From Natronococcus pandeyae (GTDB lineage: Archaea > Halobacteriota > Halobacteria > Halobacteriales > Natrialbaceae), in NCBI RefSeq assembly GCF_008122205.1, contig NZ_PHNJ01000008.1, positions 62,001 through 126,000 of the forward strand: a DNA stretch of 64,000 nucleotides, given 5' to 3'. This document shows, one piece after another, positions 56,301-64,000 of this stretch. The notes below the pieces were generated by a model. The model did not search any database. It worked only from the letters and a program-made list of their open reading frames with translations, and was not told the origin of the DNA. Position 1 is the stretch's first letter. The number at the start of each line of letters is the position of its first letter. Position numbers and translations under genes: made by a program.

Positions 56301-57998
56301 TCACTCGTGGAGCCCCCCGACCGACTCGTAGAACGAGGAGGCCAGCGTGTCGGCCATGTCCTCCTCGCGGTCGATTCGCGCGTCGATGACGTGGGGCACG
56401 TCGGCCGCCTTCCCCGCCGCGATCGCGTCGGCGAACTCGTCGGGAGCGGTCACGCGCCGGCCGACCGCGCCGAACGCTTCGGCCGCTTTCACGAAGTCGG
56501 TGTCGTGAAACTCGACGCCGGCGATGTCGCCGTCCTCGTGTTGCATCTGGCGGACCATCCCGAGGCTGGTGTCGTTCAGGACGACGAACGTCGGCGCGAC
56601 GCCGTACTCGACCGCCGTCTCGACGCTGTTCATCGTCATCGAGAAGCCGCCGTCGCCGGCGACCGCGATCACGTCCTTGCCGGTCGTCAGCGCCGCCGAC
56701 ACTGCAGCCGGATTCGCCCACCCCATCCCGCCGACGCCACCGCTTCCGAAGTAGGTGCGGACGGCCGGCGTCTGGAGGTAGTACAGCAGCCAGAACCGGT
56801 TGTTCCCCGAGTCGGCGGTGACGATGGTCTCGTCGTCGACGACCGCCTGGATCTCCTTGGCCGCGCGCTGGGGTTTGATCGGCGATGCGTCGCTCTCGCA
56901 TTCGGGCGCGGTGAACCAGTCCCGGGCCTCAGCCGCGCGCTCGAGCGCCCACCCGTTCTCTGCGCCGCCGGCCTCGGCGAGCGCCTCGAGGCTCGCCTTT
57001 GCGTCGCCGATCAGGCCCACGTCGGCGGGGTAGACCCAGCCAGCGTTGCGGGTGTCGATATCGGCGTGGATAATCGTCTGCTCCTCCGGACGGATGAAGT
57101 CGGGCGCCTGCCAGTTGGTGTCCATCGGGTTCAGCCGGCAGCCGACGACGAGCAGGGTGTCGGCCTCGCTGACGACCCGGTTCGCGCCCTCGTGGCCGAA
57201 CGAGCCCATGACGCCCGCGGCGCGGTCGTCGGTCTCCGGATACGTCGACTTCCCCAGATAGGAGGTGACGACGGCGCAGTCGTAGGCGTCGGCGACCGCC
57301 GCGAGCCGGTCGTAGGCCTGCGCAGCGTGGACCCCGTTGCCCGCGACGATCACCGGTCGGTCGGCGCGCTCTAAGGCCGCGACGGCGCTCGCGACGTCCT
57401 CGGCGGTCGGCGCGGCGTCCCAGGTCCGGCTCTGTTCGCGCGCGTCCCAGGCGGGCGGCGTCGGCTCGTCGGAAAGGTCGGCGGTGATCGCGTCGCCATC
57501 CAGAATGATCGCTGTCGGTCCAGGACGGTCGGCGACGGCGTGTTTGAACGCCAACTGCGTCGATCGGAGGGTTTCGATCGGCGTGCGCGGGAACCACCAC
57601 TCCTTGGTCACGCCGTCTAAGATGCTCGGCAGGCTGAACCCGCCGTAGTCGCCTCGCGACTGCTGGTACGGCGCCAGCGTCGAGTACTCGCCGCGTTCGG
57701 ATGCCTCGGTGAGGACGACCATCGGCGACGACGAGAGCCGCGCCTCCATCTGGCCGATCATCCCCAGGCTGCCGATCCACGGCCCCTGGCCGGCGAGCAC
57801 TCCGGGCGTGCCGGTGAGCCGACCGTGCATTTCCGCCATGACGCTCGCCTCGCGCTCGTCGCGCGGACGGACGAGATCCACCTCCGACTTCGGGAGGTGC
57901 TCGAGCAACTCGATCACGCGCCCGCCGGGATACCCGAAGACGTACTCGACGCCGAGTTCCTCCAGGGTATCGACGAGCGCAGCGGCCGTCGTCGTCAT
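56301..57998 (-). CDS. Thiamine diphosphate-dependent enzyme, acetolactate synthase-like
   Basis: 565 residues with three domains: N-terminal pyrimidine-binding (EYVFGYPGGRVIELL; cofactor-activating Glu in RDEREASVMAE), central domain (about 190-330) and C-terminal diphosphate-binding VAGDGGFSMTMNSVETAVEY with the G-D-G-x-N/T-like Mg site. Such enzymes decarboxylate or condense 2-oxo acids. No regulatory subunit lies beside it, so it is not a normal branched-chain acetolactate synthase. The EthD gene upstream shares an ATGA overlap, pointing to a catabolic role. Confidence 0.88.
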   Translation of the reverse strand: MTTTAAALVDTLEELGVEYVFGYPGGRVIELLEHLPKSEVDLVRPRDEREASVMAEMHGRLTGTPGVLAGQGPWIGSLGMIGQMEARLSSSPMVVLTEASERGEYSTLAPYQQSRGDYGGFSLPSILDGVTKEWWFPRTPIETLRSTQLAFKHAVADRPGPTAIILDGDAITADLSDEPTPPAWDAREQSRTWDAAPTAEDVASAVAALERADRPVIVAGNGVHAAQAYDRLAAVADAYDCAVVTSYLGKSTYPETDDRAAGVMGSFGHEGANRVVSEADTLLVVGCRLNPMDTNWQAPDFIRPEEQTIIHADIDTRNAGWVYPADVGLIGDAKASLEALAEAGGAENGWALERAAEARDWFTAPECESDASPIKPQRAAKEIQAVVDDETIVTADSGNNRFWLLYYLQTPAVRTYFGSGGVGGMGWANPAAVSAALTTGKDVIAVAGDGGFSMTMNSVETAVEYGVAPTFVVLNDTSLGMVRQMQHEDGDIAGVEFHDTDFVKAAEAFGAVGRRVTAPDEFADAIAAGKAADVPHVIDARIDREEDMADTLASSFYESVGGLHE

Positions 57999-58315
57999 TC
58001 CTCGTGGACGTGGACCGTCTCCTCAACGATCATCCGCGGCCCCGCGCCGAGGTCCACGTAGTCGGCAGCGTCGGCCTGGACTTCCCGTCCGACCTCGGAC
58101 TCGAAAGCCTCCTCGAGCGCCGCCGTACTCTCGAAGGTGAACTCGAGGACGCCGTCGTACTCCGCGGCGTCGGGATTCGTCGGGAGGGACGTGCTGTAGC
58201 GCTGCAGCCCTGGAAGCTGGCGCGCGAGTTCCGCGTGATCTCCCTGCCACCAGGCGACGAACTCCTCGTGGCTGTACTCGTCCCTGCGGACGAGAAACTC
58301 GACCAGTTTTATCAT
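57995..58315 (-). CDS. EthD-domain protein
   Basis: 106 residues, ferredoxin-like dimeric fold of the EthD type: VEFLVRRDEYSHEEFVAWWQ and a pattern of conserved Trp/His ending GDHAELARQLPGL. EthD proteins support ether or aromatic degradation and isomerase-type reactions. Precedes the ThDP gene with an ATGA overlap, and diverges from the VOC gene. Exact reaction unknown. Confidence 0.85.
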   Translation of the reverse strand: MIKLVEFLVRRDEYSHEEFVAWWQGDHAELARQLPGLQRYSTSLPTNPDAAEYDGVLEFTFESTAALEEAFESEVGREVQADAADYVDLGAGPRMIVEETVHVHEE

Positions 58316-58433
58316 ACGACTGCACTGTTGGGTTCCCCCGACTTTGTTCTATCGGTGCACCCCGTTCACGTCTCTCGTGGGGAGTGTTCGCGCGCCCCGA
58401 ATATCTATGATGGAAGCCCACGCTGGTGGGAGT

Positions 58434-58901
58434 ATGACCGAGATGCCAGCGATCCGCGTCGATCACGTGGGTATCGCCGTCGAGTCGATGTCGGGCGCCG
58501 AAGAACTGCTGTTCGCGCTCGGCTGCGAGAAGATCCACGAGGAGCGAAGCGAGTACGGCGAGTTCACCTGGGCAACGTACGTCCTGGGCGACGCCTCGCG
58601 CCTCGAACTCATCGCACCGGCGGACGGTGGCGACTCGTTTCTGAACGACTTCCTCGAGCGAAACGGCCCCGGTCTGCACCACGTCACGCTCGAGGTCGCC
58701 GACCTCGACGCGGCCGTCGATGCACTCGAGGCGAAAGGCGTCTCCGTCGTCGATCGCGCCGAGTTCGACCACTGGACGGAGGCGTTCGTTCCACCGAGTA
58801 ATCCGACCGGCGCGCTGTTCCAGTTGATGGAGTACGAGGACGGCTACGCCGAGACGCGGGCGGCTGGACGTCGACTGTTCGTACACGGTGATCCGCTCTG
58901 A
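58434..58901 (+). CDS. VOC family metalloprotein, methylmalonyl-CoA epimerase-like
   Basis: 155 residues from MTEMPAIRVDHVGIAV, chosen because an atatctatg box is about 27-30 nt upstream. VOC fold with DHVGIAVESM (His), GPGLHHVTLEV (His) and ALFQLMEYE (Glu) as expected metal ligands. Methylmalonyl-CoA epimerases have this pattern, but the family also covers dioxygenases and glyoxalases; the context (CoA ester catabolism) favours an epimerase. It is divergent from EthD/ThDP. Confidence 0.85.
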   Translation: MTEMPAIRVDHVGIAVESMSGAEELLFALGCEKIHEERSEYGEFTWATYVLGDASRLELIAPADGGDSFLNDFLERNGPGLHHVTLEVADLDAAVDALEAKGVSVVDRAEFDHWTEAFVPPSNPTGALFQLMEYEDGYAETRAAGRRLFVHGDPL

Positions 58902-59011
58902 GTAGCACGTGACCAGTCGCGTGAGCTTCGAAGACGAACCGCGGCGTGACCGGTTTTACAGTCTGAGCGTCGACACGACTATTTCCCTAGACGTCCATGG
59001 GATAGCCACGC

Positions 59012-61078
59012 ATGCCCGATCACGAGGCAGTACTCGACGACGAAGAGCCGAACGCATACGAGTTCCAGCGGCTGTTCGAGCCGACGTCGATCGGCGACGT
59101 TGATCTTCGCAACCGGTTGATGATGACCGGCCATACGACGAATTACGCCAAGGGACGGGAGATCGATCAACAGTTGATCGATTACTATGTCGAGCGCGCG
59201 GAAGGTGGTATCGGGCTGATCGTGATGGCCTATCTCGCGAACCACCCGACCGCGCAGACCGGGAGTGCGATCGTCGGCTGGGACGAAGAAATGATCCCGA
59301 AACTCCGGCGGCTGACCGACGCCGTTCACGAGGCGGGTATCCCGATCTTCTGCCAGAACCTCCATTACGGTCGTCAGATGACCAGCCTTCTTACGGAGCA
59401 ACCGCTGCTGTCGGCGAGCGACGTCCCCGGTCCAGTCAATCGGGAGATGCCGCGCGAAATGACCCACGACGAGATCGGCGAAATCGTCGAGTCGTACGCC
59501 AGGACTGCCGAGATCATCAAGCGTGGCGGGTTCGACGGCGTCGAGATCCACTCGGGCTACGGCGGTTACTTTCTCTCGCAGTTTCTCTCACCGTACTCGA
59601 ACGACCGCGACGACGAGTACGGCGGCACGCTGGAGAACCGGCTCCGGATCGTCTTCGAAACCCTCGAGGCCGTCCGGGATCGCGTCGGCGACGAGTACGT
59701 GGTCGGGTTCCAAATCAACGCTACCGACGCAGCACCGGGCGGAATGGACATCGGGGAGTACAGCGACGTTGCACGACGACTCGCCGCGACCGGACAGGTC
59801 GACTACCTCGTTGTCAAGGCCGGAACCTACCAGAAACAGGATTACATCATCCCGGACATGCAACACGAACAGGAGTTGCTCGCTCCGCTCGCGAAGGACG
59901 TCAGGGAGGCGGTGAAAGCGGAGAATCCCGACGTCACGGTCGCGACGACGGGCCGAATCACGGATCCGCGAGCCGCCGACCGCGTGCTCCAGGAGGAGTG
60001 CGCCGATCTCGTTTCGATGACTCGGGGTCACATCGCCGATCCTGCGATCGCGGAGAAGGCGAAGGACGGCCGACTCGACGAACTGATCGAGTGTATGGGG
60101 TGCAATCAGGGCTGCATCGGCCGCGTCTACGACGGCGCGGAGTGTCGGTGCGTGCTCAACCCCGCGACCGGGTTCGAGGCCGAGCGCGGTCGCGGGACGC
60201 TCAAGCCGGCGGACTCCGTTCGAAACGTACTCGTCGTCGGCGGCGGCCCCGCGGGAATGAAAGCGGCCGAGGTCGCGGCCAGGCGAGGCCACGAAGTTGC
60301 CCTCTACGAGGCCGACGAAACGCTGGGCGGACAAGTTCGGTTCGCGAAGGAACTCGAGGGACGACGAGAGTTCGAGAAGCCGATCCTGTGGCTCCGCGAG
60401 GCGCTCGAGCGAGAGGGAGTCGAGGCTCGAACCGGGGTCGAGGTGACGCCCGCGCTCGTCGAAGAGGTCGACCCCGACGCAGTCGTCCTCGCGACGGGCT
60501 CGAGTCAGCCCGCGTTTCCGCGCGGCTATCGCGGCCACGGTATCACGGTCGAGGACGTCCCGGGATGGGCGGACGCCCGCGTGCTGTCGAGCACGGTGGT
60601 TCTCGCCCCGAACGTCGAAACGAGTCTCGACTACCGCGATCCGGGCGAACGCGTGCTCGTCATTGACGACGGCGAAGACCACTGGAAGGGCGTCGGCACC
60701 GCGAAACACCTCGCGAGCGAGGGACGGGACGTGCACTTCGCGATGATCGGCGGTGACCCCGGCGGCGCACTCACCGGGCCGACGAAGGCGAAGCTCCACC
60801 GCGAACTGTTCGACCTTGACAATCCGGTCTCGTTGCACGCGTTCGCGACGCCCGAGCGGATCGACTGGCCCGACGTGACGCTGCACGAGGCAGGCCAGAC
60901 GGAGACGGTATCCGACCTCGATAGCGTCGTACTCGCCGGCTTCCACCGGGCCGACGACGGGATTCGATCGTCGCTCGAGTCGGCAGGATACGACGTTTCG
61001 ATCGTCGGCGACGCGTTGGCCCCTCGGACGATCATGGAGGCGATTCACGAAGGAGAGGTCGCGGCTCGAAAATTGTAG
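59012..61078 (+). CDS. TMADH-like Fe-S flavoprotein oxidoreductase
   Basis: 688 residues. Old-yellow-enzyme barrel (about 20-355; FQINATDAAPGG, FDGVEIHSGYGGYF), then a 4Fe-4S site CMGCNQGCIG...CRC (C-x2-C-x3-C-x11-C, about 361-379), and a C-terminal FAD/NAD-type domain starting VLVVGGGPAGMKAAEVA. The architecture matches trimethylamine dehydrogenase, histamine dehydrogenase, N-demethylases and 2,4-dienoyl-CoA reductase. The N-terminal MMTGHTTNYAKG segment is closer to N-demethylase-type members, but this is a weak call. Followed by a convergent SSS symporter 17 bp away. Confidence 0.86.
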   Translation: MPDHEAVLDDEEPNAYEFQRLFEPTSIGDVDLRNRLMMTGHTTNYAKGREIDQQLIDYYVERAEGGIGLIVMAYLANHPTAQTGSAIVGWDEEMIPKLRRLTDAVHEAGIPIFCQNLHYGRQMTSLLTEQPLLSASDVPGPVNREMPREMTHDEIGEIVESYARTAEIIKRGGFDGVEIHSGYGGYFLSQFLSPYSNDRDDEYGGTLENRLRIVFETLEAVRDRVGDEYVVGFQINATDAAPGGMDIGEYSDVARRLAATGQVDYLVVKAGTYQKQDYIIPDMQHEQELLAPLAKDVREAVKAENPDVTVATTGRITDPRAADRVLQEECADLVSMTRGHIADPAIAEKAKDGRLDELIECMGCNQGCIGRVYDGAECRCVLNPATGFEAERGRGTLKPADSVRNVLVVGGGPAGMKAAEVAARRGHEVALYEADETLGGQVRFAKELEGRREFEKPILWLREALEREGVEARTGVEVTPALVEEVDPDAVVLATGSSQPAFPRGYRGHGITVEDVPGWADARVLSSTVVLAPNVETSLDYRDPGERVLVIDDGEDHWKGVGTAKHLASEGRDVHFAMIGGDPGGALTGPTKAKLHRELFDLDNPVSLHAFATPERIDWPDVTLHEAGQTETVSDLDSVVLAGFHRADDGIRSSLESAGYDVSIVGDALAPRTIMEAIHEGEVAARKL

Positions 61079-61094
61079 GGCCGACCGAGTCGGC

Positions 61095-62726
61095 TTACTT
61101 GTTTTCGCTCGAGTCGTCAACGCCGCCGTCGGCTGCAACGGTAGGAGAGGAAACGGTCCCGCCGCGGACGCGACCGAGGTCCATCACTTCCTGAATGTCC
61201 GGATCGAGATCTTCGTAGGTGTTCGTCGACGTGACGAGCGACACCCCGACGAAGACGGCGTAGCCAATCACCATCGCGAGTTGGCCACCGAGGATGCCCA
61301 GCGGGAGACTGAATCCGAGGTATTCGACGCCGTACGCCATCACGAGCGTGAGGGCGAGACCGACGGCGCTGCCCCAGAGTGCGCCCTCCGCGGTCGCACC
61401 CCGCCAGTTGTAGGCGATCGCGACGCACGGAAACAGAACCGACGCGAAGATCGCCCAACCGGCCGCGCCGAGCACGAAGATGAGGCCGGGGAACGTCGCG
61501 GCGATGATCCCGGCGACGGCGAGGATCGCGAGCGTCGTCAGCCGACCGTAGAGGACTTCCTGGTCGTCAGTGATCTCCTCGCCGCGGTGTTCGAGGAAGT
61601 AGTCGTGGACGACCGCGGACGCGCCCATATTAAGAAACGCGTTGCTCGTCGACATGATGGCCGCGATGATCGCGACGAGGACGAACGCGATGACGACGTC
61701 CGGGGCGAACTCGAGTAGGGCAAGCGGAAGGGCCGCGTCCGGGTTTCCGGGGTCCGGGACGTGGCCTTCGAAGATCGCCGCCCGGACGAACGGTGCGGTG
61801 ACCCAGTACAGCGCCGTCAGCATGTACGCAAACGCCGTGATGAACGCACCCCATCGGAGCAGCGAGACGTCCCTGATCATGTAGAACTTGGTCGTCGCGT
61901 GTGGCTGTCCGGCGACCGTGAGTTGAATGACGACGACGGAGAGCAGAAAGCCGATCGCGCCGAGTCCGTCCATTCCAAGCAGGGTGAAGTTGAAGAACTC
62001 GGGCTGTTCGGCCGAGATCGTCGTGATCATCGCGTCCGTCCCTCCGGGATAGTTCGCGATGACATAGTACGCCGTCAGAACCGCGCCAAAGACCATGAGC
62101 ACGCCCTGGATCGCATCGGACCAAATCGAGGCGAGCATTCCACCGACAACGGTATAAAATCCGACGACGGCGAGGCCGATCAGGAGTGCCTCGAAGAAGC
62201 TCACAGGGAGGACCAGCGCACCGACGATACCGAGGGCTGCATACTGTGCGGCCAGATACCCCATACAACCGAGCAATACTGCGGTCGCACCGAGCAGTCG
62301 TACCCGTTCGTCCTCGAACCGGTAGTACATCGCGTCGGGAACGGTAATGGCGTCGCGAAGTTCACCCAGCATTCGCATCTTTCGGCCGAGCAACCAGTAC
62401 GAGAGGACGAATCCGAACGGCGTTCCGACGGCGACAATGATCATGTATTCTAGCCCGACGACGAAGCCGGTTCCCGTTACGCCGATCATTCCCCAGCCAC
62501 TCTGTATTGATGCAAACATGGCCAGCGCAACGACGAAGACGCCGCCACGCCGACCCGCAACGAAGTACTCCTCTCGATCGGTCTGATACCGACCGGCCAG
62601 TATTCCGATGGCGACCATCAATAGCGAAAAGAACACGAACAACACAAGCGCGTTCGGAGAATAGTACTCGACGCCGAGTTCTTCGCCCCACGTCTGAAGC
62701 GGAACAGTTGTCGATGGAACTATCAT
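61095..62726 (-). CDS. Sodium:solute symporter (SSS) transporter
   Basis: 543 residues with about 13 membrane helices; LGRKMRMLGELRDAITVPD and the AIMSTSNAFLNMGASAVVHD segment match the SSS fold. Substrates of the family include carboxylates, choline-type compounds and amino acids; the substrate here is not defined. The start ATG shares bases with the stop of a 56-residue membrane protein gene. It is in the same IclR-flanked segment as the TMADH-like enzyme. Confidence 0.88.
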   Translation of the reverse strand: MIVPSTTVPLQTWGEELGVEYYSPNALVLFVFFSLLMVAIGILAGRYQTDREEYFVAGRRGGVFVVALAMFASIQSGWGMIGVTGTGFVVGLEYMIIVAVGTPFGFVLSYWLLGRKMRMLGELRDAITVPDAMYYRFEDERVRLLGATAVLLGCMGYLAAQYAALGIVGALVLPVSFFEALLIGLAVVGFYTVVGGMLASIWSDAIQGVLMVFGAVLTAYYVIANYPGGTDAMITTISAEQPEFFNFTLLGMDGLGAIGFLLSVVVIQLTVAGQPHATTKFYMIRDVSLLRWGAFITAFAYMLTALYWVTAPFVRAAIFEGHVPDPGNPDAALPLALLEFAPDVVIAFVLVAIIAAIMSTSNAFLNMGASAVVHDYFLEHRGEEITDDQEVLYGRLTTLAILAVAGIIAATFPGLIFVLGAAGWAIFASVLFPCVAIAYNWRGATAEGALWGSAVGLALTLVMAYGVEYLGFSLPLGILGGQLAMVIGYAVFVGVSLVTSTNTYEDLDPDIQEVMDLGRVRGGTVSSPTVAADGGVDDSSENK

Positions 62727-62893
62727 TCACCTGCACCCTCCCGACTGATTGTGTCGGTCGACTGTGTCTCCCGCTCTTCGATCTCGACGGTTTCGAATCG
62801 GTATCCGAAGTACAGCGCGAGGCCGAGGACGAGAACGACCAGCACGAGTATTATTTCGACGACTGGCGTCGGAAAACCGAAGAGGAAGCTCAT
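62723..62893 (-). CDS. 56-residue single-span membrane protein, symporter partner
   Basis: Starts MSFLFGFPTPVVEIILV at 62893, has one membrane helix (about 11-31) and a charged C-terminus (ETVEIEERETQSTD). Ends with TGA inside the symporter ATG (ATGA), so the two are translated together. It is too short for most gene callers, but its position recalls the small subunits of other SSS transporters (compare the DUF4212 gene at 26464-26877, which is unrelated in sequence). Function unproven. Confidence 0.72.
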   Translation of the reverse strand: MSFLFGFPTPVVEIILVLVVLVLGLALYFGYRFETVEIEERETQSTDTISREGAGE

Positions 62894-63138
62894 CGATTAA
62901 CCACCTCCTTCAGCGATCTGTGTCGGCTTTTTATCGCGTACTGTACGTACCGCACCACACGCTGGTCAGTGTCAACGTTCACCATTCCGTATATTCGGAT
63001 TCTTTCATATTCAATAAATCTTGTCCCGAGAGAGATGTATAGGTCTTATAAGCAATCGTTCGAGCAATTTGAATGAATCTATACCGCGTTCGAACTACGG
63101 GAACAACACTTTTGTCAGCTCCAGCGAATTAATATCGT
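62894..63138. promoter_or_regulatory. Divergent regulatory region between small membrane protein/symporter operon and iclR
   Basis: 245 bp, AT-rich in its centre (tcatattcaataaatc). It contains attccgtatattcggat (near 62983-62999) and GTTCGAGCAATTTGAAT (about 63058-63074), an imperfect palindrome. The latter is similar to the perfect one downstream of iclR (63941-63957). They are candidate IclR binding sites controlling both divergent transcripts. Confidence 0.45.
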
Positions 63139-63906
63139 ATGACAAGCAACTCGAAACACAGGCCGGTCGAAACCGTCGACACAGCGTTCGAGATCATCGA
63201 CGTTCTCAAGCGCAAGGATGGCGCCGGGATCACCGAAATCGCCGACGAACTCGGACTCGCGAAGAGCACGGTCCACCGGCACGTGAAGACCCTCGAGGAG
63301 CGCGGACTCCTGCTCCAGGAGGAGCACAACTACCGCATCAGCACGTGGTTTCTAGACTACGGGGTTTACGTCCGCAACCGTCATCCACTGTTCGACGTCG
63401 TCAAACCAAAGGTGGACGAACTCGCCGCCGAAACCGACGAGAAGGTCTGGTGTGTCATCGAGGAGCACGGGATGGGTGTTCACATCTACGGCGCCGAGGG
63501 CCGCCACTCCGTGAAAACGCACGCCCGGATCGGAAAGCGAACACCCCTCCACCAGTTCGCCGCCGGCAAGGCCATCCTCGCCCATCTCCCCGACGAGCGG
63601 GTCGACGAGATCCTGACCGAGTACGGACTCGCCGCGAAGACGTCCCAGACGATCACCGACCGCGAGGAACTGAACGATCGCCTCGAGGGGATCCGCGAGA
63701 GAGGGTACGCGTTCAACCACGAGGAGTCGGTCCGCGGCGTGCACGCCGTCGGCGCACCGATCAGAGACCAGTCGGGAACGGCGATCGGCGCGATCAGCGT
63801 CGCGGGACCGGCGAACCGATTGCGCGATACGGCGTTGGCCGAGGAACTCCCGACGCTTTTGCTGGGCGCGACCAACGAGGTCGAGATCAACCTCGCTCAC
63901 TCGTAG
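63139..63906 (+). CDS. IclR family transcription regulator
   Basis: 255 residues. N-terminal winged helix (about 10-75): VDTAFEIIDVLKRKDGAGIT and GLAKSTVHRHVKTLEERGLL. C-terminal effector domain (about 80-250) with HQFAAGKAILAHLPDE, GYAFNHEESVRGVHAVGAPI and AIGAISVAGPANRL. Haloarchaeal IclR proteins control catabolic clusters for sugars and aromatics. Here the neighbouring symporter/TMADH-like module is the likely target. Confidence 0.95.
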   Translation: MTSNSKHRPVETVDTAFEIIDVLKRKDGAGITEIADELGLAKSTVHRHVKTLEERGLLLQEEHNYRISTWFLDYGVYVRNRHPLFDVVKPKVDELAAETDEKVWCVIEEHGMGVHIYGAEGRHSVKTHARIGKRTPLHQFAAGKAILAHLPDERVDEILTEYGLAAKTSQTITDREELNDRLEGIRERGYAFNHEESVRGVHAVGAPIRDQSGTAIGAISVAGPANRLRDTALAEELPTLLLGATNEVEINLAHS

Positions 63907-63940
63907 GCGCTCGCGACCGATCGAAACGGTGAACGATAGT

Positions 63941-63957
63941 GTTCGAGCTATTCGAAC
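63941..63957. promoter_or_regulatory. Palindrome downstream of iclR
   Basis: GTTCGA (63941-63946) and TCGAAC (63952-63957) flank gctat. It resembles the imperfect copy upstream of iclR (63058-63074), so it may be an operator for a gene beyond the window. Confidence 0.4.
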
Positions 63958-64000
63958 GAAAGAGTTCCGAATATCCGTGCGCTGAGCCGCCCGCTGGCGA

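Noticed and set aside
56301-57998. Acetolactate synthase of isoleucine/valine biosynthesis
   Set aside because: No small regulatory subunit or ilvC neighbour, and the gene is coupled to an EthD protein; only the general ThDP family is claimed.

Overview
The window is a 64 kb stretch of a motile, aerobic, heterotrophic haloarchaeal chromosome (class Halobacteria). The evidence is the GC-rich sequence with strong third-position bias, very acidic proteins, Tat-type lipoproteins, many TATA boxes about 27 nt upstream of start codons (leaderless transcripts), archaeal TFE, a geranylgeranyl reductase for isoprenoid lipids, archaeal Trm56 and HTH_10/bacterio-opsin-activator regulators. Gene repertoire resembles Natrialbales-type genomes, but no rRNA or species marker is present, so the genus is not assigned. 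No tRNA, rRNA, CRISPR array or complete insertion sequence was recognised.

Layout: (1) 1-13.7 kb: a cut-off gene with a degenerate type I restriction R-subunit-like N-terminus, then a chemotaxis block: one transducer (+) facing a translation-coupled minus-strand operon cheY-cheB-cheA-cheC-cheC2-cheD-cheR, preceded by two divergent cheW genes. CheA carries an unusually long acidic linker. (2) 13.7-24.3 kb: tfe-DUF2110-DUF5803 operon, geranylgeranyl reductase, acyl-CoA ligase, a tungstate/molybdate ABC transporter (wtpABC), Trm56, a cupin and a small membrane protein. (3) 24.3-34.3 kb: acetate block: acs1-DUF4212-SSS symporter-UspA operon, a large Bat-like regulator with an N-terminal tyrosine-recombinase-like domain, then a second acs and another UspA. 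(4) 34.7-50 kb: phenylacetate block: enoyl-CoA hydratase, [2Fe-2S] ferredoxin, MaoC hydratase, two PaaK ligases, a Liv-type ABC transporter with a fused permease, two PaaI-type thioesterases, an HTH_10 regulator divergent to paaA-B-C-D plus a free-standing zinc ribbon. (5) 50-64 kb: F420-type LLM oxidoreductase, a 255-bp multi-arm inverted-repeat element, an M24 creatinase-like protein, a copper amine oxidase, an epimerase, a ThDP enzyme with an EthD protein, a VOC protein, a TMADH-like Fe-S flavoenzyme, an SSS symporter with a 56-residue membrane partner, and an IclR regulator.

Working model (inference): aryl-ethylamines could be oxidised by the copper amine oxidase toward aryl-acetates. Phenylacetate would be activated by PaaK and epoxidised by PaaABC(D) with electrons from the ferredoxin, because no PaaE flavoreductase is seen. 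Products would pass through the hydratases to acetyl-CoA and meet the acetate uptake/activation block. The 55-64 kb end looks like a separate IclR-controlled catabolic module with unknown substrate. The observations most worth following are the structured element at 51173-51427, the recombinase-Bat fusion between twin acs genes, the split PaaD with missing PaaE, and the uncharacterised IclR/symporter/TMADH-like module.
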